A DNA stretch of 64,000 nt from Isoetes taiwanensis (lineage: Eukaryota; Streptophyta; Lycopodiopsida; Isoetales; Isoetaceae), in the NCBI GenBank assembly GCA_021234155.1, contig JAJEKV010000046.1, positions 7,631,012-7,695,011 of the forward strand. The letters are read 5' to 3'. The position numbers and the translations under genes are program-made. Position 1 is the stretch's first letter, and each line of letters begins with the position of its first letter. Positions 60,661-64,000 of this stretch are shown piece by piece. Under the pieces are notes generated by a model. The model was not told the origin of the DNA and did not search any database. It worked only from the letters and a program-made list of their open reading frames with translations.

Positions 60661-61222
60661 TTGTTGCCGCTGATGCCTTGAAAGCGCATCTACTACCACA
60701 TTGAGCTTCCCCCGACTATATAGACTATATCAAAGTCATGCTCTTCGGAGGACCTCCATCCACCTTCGGCCGCCAGTTGAGATGTGGGTTGCGGAACACA
60801 TATTGAGGCTTTGATGATCCCAGGTCCAATCGGAACTTTCTCCCCAACAGTAATGTCTCCAAATCCTTAGTGCCCCGGACAACCTAGCAATTCTGATCGT
60901 AAGGGGGTCGTAGCACGCTTCGGGCGCTGCTTCATCATCTTCCCTGAGTCCTGCTTCACTACCGCCTTTCCCGCATGAGCACCGTGACTCGTATATCTTT
61001 ACTTGCGCCTTGCCGCCACAAGTTTATCCTTCGCGCCTCAGTGGTCGGGCAGACGGGCGCTTTGTCAAAGCTTCCTTCAACAATTCAAACCCCGCTTTGG
61101 ACTTTCTTGTGCCAATGATCTGCCCACCTTTCACTTTTACGCCTCGTCAAGTCCGCTAGCGGAGCCACTATCTTTGCAAAGTTCTTCACAAACTTCCTCA
61201 GGTACCGCTACGAGGAAGCTTC

Positions 61223-61820
61223 TCACCTGCGGGACATTCTTGGTGCCCACTTCACTAAATGACCGTCAATCTTGGCAGATCCGCCGAATCCTTCGGCCGA
61301 GATCACATGACCTGTGGATTCCACCCTCTCAAGGTAAAGTGGCACTTCGGCCAACTTGGCATACAACCGGTGCCTCCTTAGCTTTTTGAGCACCCTCCTT
61401 AGGTGTTGTAATGTGTTCTTCCTGTGGATCTCGCTATACACCAAAATATCACGAAAGTATCCAAGAACTCCTCGAAAATGTCGCTCATGAGCTTCATGAA
61501 CGCTTGTCGGGCATTTGATAAACCAAACGGGCATTACCGCGGAACTCATAATGCCCATACCCGGTCCCCGGAAGCCGCTTTCGTGGATGTCTTCTTCCTT
61601 GATCCTCGATTTGATGGTACCCCTAACTCCTGTCTATTTTGAGAAGACTTTTGCCCCTTTGGAGCTGGATCCATCAAGTCATCCGATATGGGGAGCGATA
61701 CTTGTTCTTGATGGTGTGCTTGTTCAACCGCCTCGTAATCTATGCACATCCTCAAGCTACCATCCGCCTTCTTCACAAAAAGAATGGGTGCCCTAAATGG
61801 TGAGACGCTTAGGTCCAATG
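61223..61820 (-). pseudogene. Reverse transcriptase region of element B
   Basis: 61818-61546 has FRAPILFVKKADGSLRMCID (RT motif before the palm). 61558-61223 has GYFRDILVYSEIHRKNTLQH and LRRVLKKLRRHRLYAKLAEV (the block after the catalytic box). The box reads YFRD in place of YFDD, so one catalytic Asp is lost or the call is in error. A frame change separates the two pieces. Confidence 0.85.
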
Positions 61821-62500
61821 AAGCCTAGGTTGAGCAACTCCCCGCACTGCTTTTAGTCCTCGCCGCCATTCTCAGCATGGAGTTTTGCTTGTTGGCTTTG
61901 TACTGGGTTCGAGTGCTATTCTCACACTCGACTCCCCTATAAGGTGGAAGTTGCTTGATCTCATCTCGAAGAGATCGCGGGAACTCATGAATCAACTTAG
62001 CTATCTCGCTTTGGCAACTTGCTCGAGTTAACCTTATCTTCCTTGCTTTCTTTCGACTCTGCTTTTTCGAGTTTTTTTTGAAGATGTATGCTACCGGGCC
62101 AGCTTTTTATTACCCACTGAGCAGCCGCTCACTAGACATAACACCGCATGATGGGGATAACTTTCACTCACTTTCCGTATCCGAGGCCTTTGAGTCCTTT
62201 TTGTCCGCCAGTTCTCTACGGGTCCCCAAGACTCGCTTCTTCCTCTTCTTCTCGGGCCTGAGTCCTAACCGAAGCCAGGTTTCCGAGGATTCTCGTAGTC
62301 GGGGACCTCCTTCTTGCTCCTCTTCTTGTCCTTCCTCGCCTTCTAAGGTGGTGCTTCCTAAAGAATCGGATATTGTTAGCCTGGGCCAATCCCTTCCCAG
62401 TTCCCAAGAAAGCCTTTATTTGCTCAAGGTCCGCTCATCTCAAGTAAGATTTCTTCCTCCGAGACATTGGGCCTAATGCTTCATACAGTGGTGCTCCTTG

Positions 62501-64000
62501 CTCGTGCGCCTAGGTGTAGTCCGTTTTTCCCTACGGTCTGCCTCAGTTGTTGTTCGGGCAACGTCGGGCCTCTAGCTGCATACATGTAGATCATGGCTTG
62601 CCGGTTAGTTTTATTTATCTATTGCATTATGTTTGTTTGTTGGTATAGTTGTGGAACAAAATACATCAACAAAACATTTAAAGTGCAAAGGAAAATATAT
62701 TTATGTATATATAATATCTTAATACAATGCCTCCGGATCAAGAGTCTAACTATTCTTGAAATCGCTTCTGGGGATGGATTATCCCCGAGAATTTCTTAAC
62801 TTGGGCGGTTCCAACGCCCCAAGTTCCCCGAGAATATTTGTTGATGACCCGCCCGCAAGGTCTGTCACCATTCTTCTACCCCCTGGCTAAGTGTAGGTCA
62901 GCACACCGCTAGTCTTCCGTCAGCTTCGGTGAGGGTACGGCGAAGTCAAAGATGTCAAGCACCATCGTTTCTTGACTAAGATGGCATAGTCGGTGTTTGA
63001 ACTAGCCGAAGCATGCCTGCCAAAGCCCGGGAGAGTGCGACAAGCATGAACACTCCTTCTTTGCCCCTTGGCTGAATTTTGTGTATTACCGCTATTCTCC
63101 CGCCCATCGCTAGGGAAGATAGTATTCAAATAATTGCCGTTTCTCAATGACGCTGTTGATTCGCCGGGCCCCTGCCTCCCACTCTATGTCTTCCTCGCAG
63201 ATACTCATCGACGCCGGATCTCGCGGATTTCTCCATAGTCTCGATCGTCGATGTGATTCGGGCCGCAGTCGATCTTCGCTTCTTCTCCAACACCCGGGGG
63301 GCCGTGTCAAGAACTTGGCATCGAATGTTTGTTGTCTTGCCACTATCCCCATCCATTCTTGCATAGCATAAAACTCTTCTTCGCATGGCAGTGTCCCGAA
63401 GCTTCCATCATGTGGCGGATGTTGCTATACGCTCAATGTCCAAGTCAACTCTCCTGTAGGTGTCGGCTTTCTCGACTGGAGGGGAAGCTCCAAGCCTCCC
63501 CGCCGGCGAAGTCATCCAGACCGGCCGCTGCCGCGCGAGATACATCAACTCGCCAAGTCGGTCCTCCCCTTTCCCCGCATTCCGGAGGTTCGATGTCGCC
63601 AGAGTAAGTATTCCCGGCCGCCGATGATGATAGGGCTAGGCTTGTGATAATTTAGCCCGACGGGATTCCATCTCGTGGTCTGCCGGCCTTACCAAAATTG
63701 GCGCTCCTCGCTAGCCGACGCCTTCTTCGTGGTCGAAAGCCCTCGACGTAGTCTTCGGCGCCGTGAGAGCCGACGCTTCATCATCCGTCTTCCCCTTGTT
63801 CTCGGCTTGGCACCGCTAGTCAGAGTTGACCCTCTCGCCGAGGAGGCTAAGGGGTCTACTCCATGGGAGGATCGAGGTCGCTTCATGAGATTTCCAACCC
63901 TGGGAAAGAAAATGGCTAGGGCAGAGGGAAAAATACTTGTTTCTATTAGTCGTTAGACCATATAGTCCGCACCTCTCGAGCTTTATTGGTCGATATTTGG
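62501..64000. other. Unrecognised GC-rich stretch at window end
   Basis: 62580-62800 is AT-rich; from 62800 the sequence is GC-rich with overlapping open frames on both strands. In the minus direction this is where gag of element B would lie, but no zinc knuckle or gag block could be recognised. Confidence 0.4.

Larger units (their letters stand above)
58307..62500 (-). mobile_element. Ty3/gypsy chromovirus element B, pol remains (minus strand)
   Basis: Read right to left: protease-RT linker with DEIKQLPPYRGVEC-type sequence (about 61965-61920), RT (61820-61223), RNase H (about 60990-60700), integrase (60660-59650), chromodomain (59345-59130), and a purine-rich GGTGGGGAGA tract (about 58310-58320) where the 3' LTR should start. 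Domain order and sequence match element A and the gag-protease fragment at 35.8-37.05 kb. Heavily frameshifted. Confidence 0.85.

Noticed and set aside
62078-62476. 132-codon plus-strand Ser-rich frame
   Set aside because: It lies over the 5' part of the minus-strand chromovirus; low complexity and no recognised domain. Probably a shadow of the gag-protease linker.

Overview
This window looks like repeat-rich, gene-poor nuclear DNA from a land plant with a large genome. A fern or other non-seed vascular plant is my best guess. The evidence is plant-type material throughout: decayed PLS-class pentatricopeptide repeat (PPR) fragments, a TIR-NB-ARC-TPR (TNP-type) gene, a fragment of the ATM kinase gene matching the plant N-terminal region, chromoviral Ty3/gypsy elements, a LINE, Helitrons, a PIF/Harbinger-like element and MITEs. 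The fern guess rests only on the style of the PPR repeats and is an inference. I see no intact, confidently expressed gene. Every recognisable coding stretch carries frameshifts or truncations. Either most of it is decayed, or the assembly holds many single-base indels.

Layout. 0.37-11.3 kb: two related non-autonomous Helitrons on the minus strand. The second (5976-11291) sits inside the 5' terminus of the first (369-5975 plus a few bases after 11291). The outer one carries exon fragments of ATM; the inner one carries several PPR fragments and internal duplications. 12.9-17.2 kb: a LINE with ORF1, endonuclease, RT and C-terminal pieces, flanked on both sides by long (TC)n tracts in the same orientation, which suggests microsatellite-targeted insertion. 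17.2-26.3 kb: mostly unrecognised sequence with a cluster of TGTATTCCGGAATACA palindromes (20.1 kb), SINE-like 3' ends and a patchy tandem duplication with a period of about 2.2 kb. 26.7-29.6 kb: a TIR-NB-ARC-TPR gene in full-length order but with at least six frame changes. 30.0-31.4 kb: a PIF/Harbinger-like element (TSD TAA) enclosing a reverse-transcriptase-like fragment. 31.8-35.0 kb: a structurally complete gag-only LTR retrotransposon (TSD TAAAC, paired LTRs, PBS, PPT). 35.8-42 kb and 58.3-62.5 kb: pieces of one chromovirus family. 43.1-48.2 kb: a 19-bp minisatellite with inverted and direct copies of its flanking sequence, resembling a foldback element, with a small hairpin MITE inside. 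55.85-56.45 kb: tandem repeats that carry heat-shock-element arrays.

The window is best read as layered transposon insertions. There is no operon-like or pathway relationship between the genes. The most informative structures are the nested gene-capturing Helitrons, the TC-flanked LINE, the foldback-like minisatellite complex, the gag-only retrotransposon with all its boundary signals, and the HSE-bearing tandem repeats. All identifications come from reading the sequence and translations; no database search was run.
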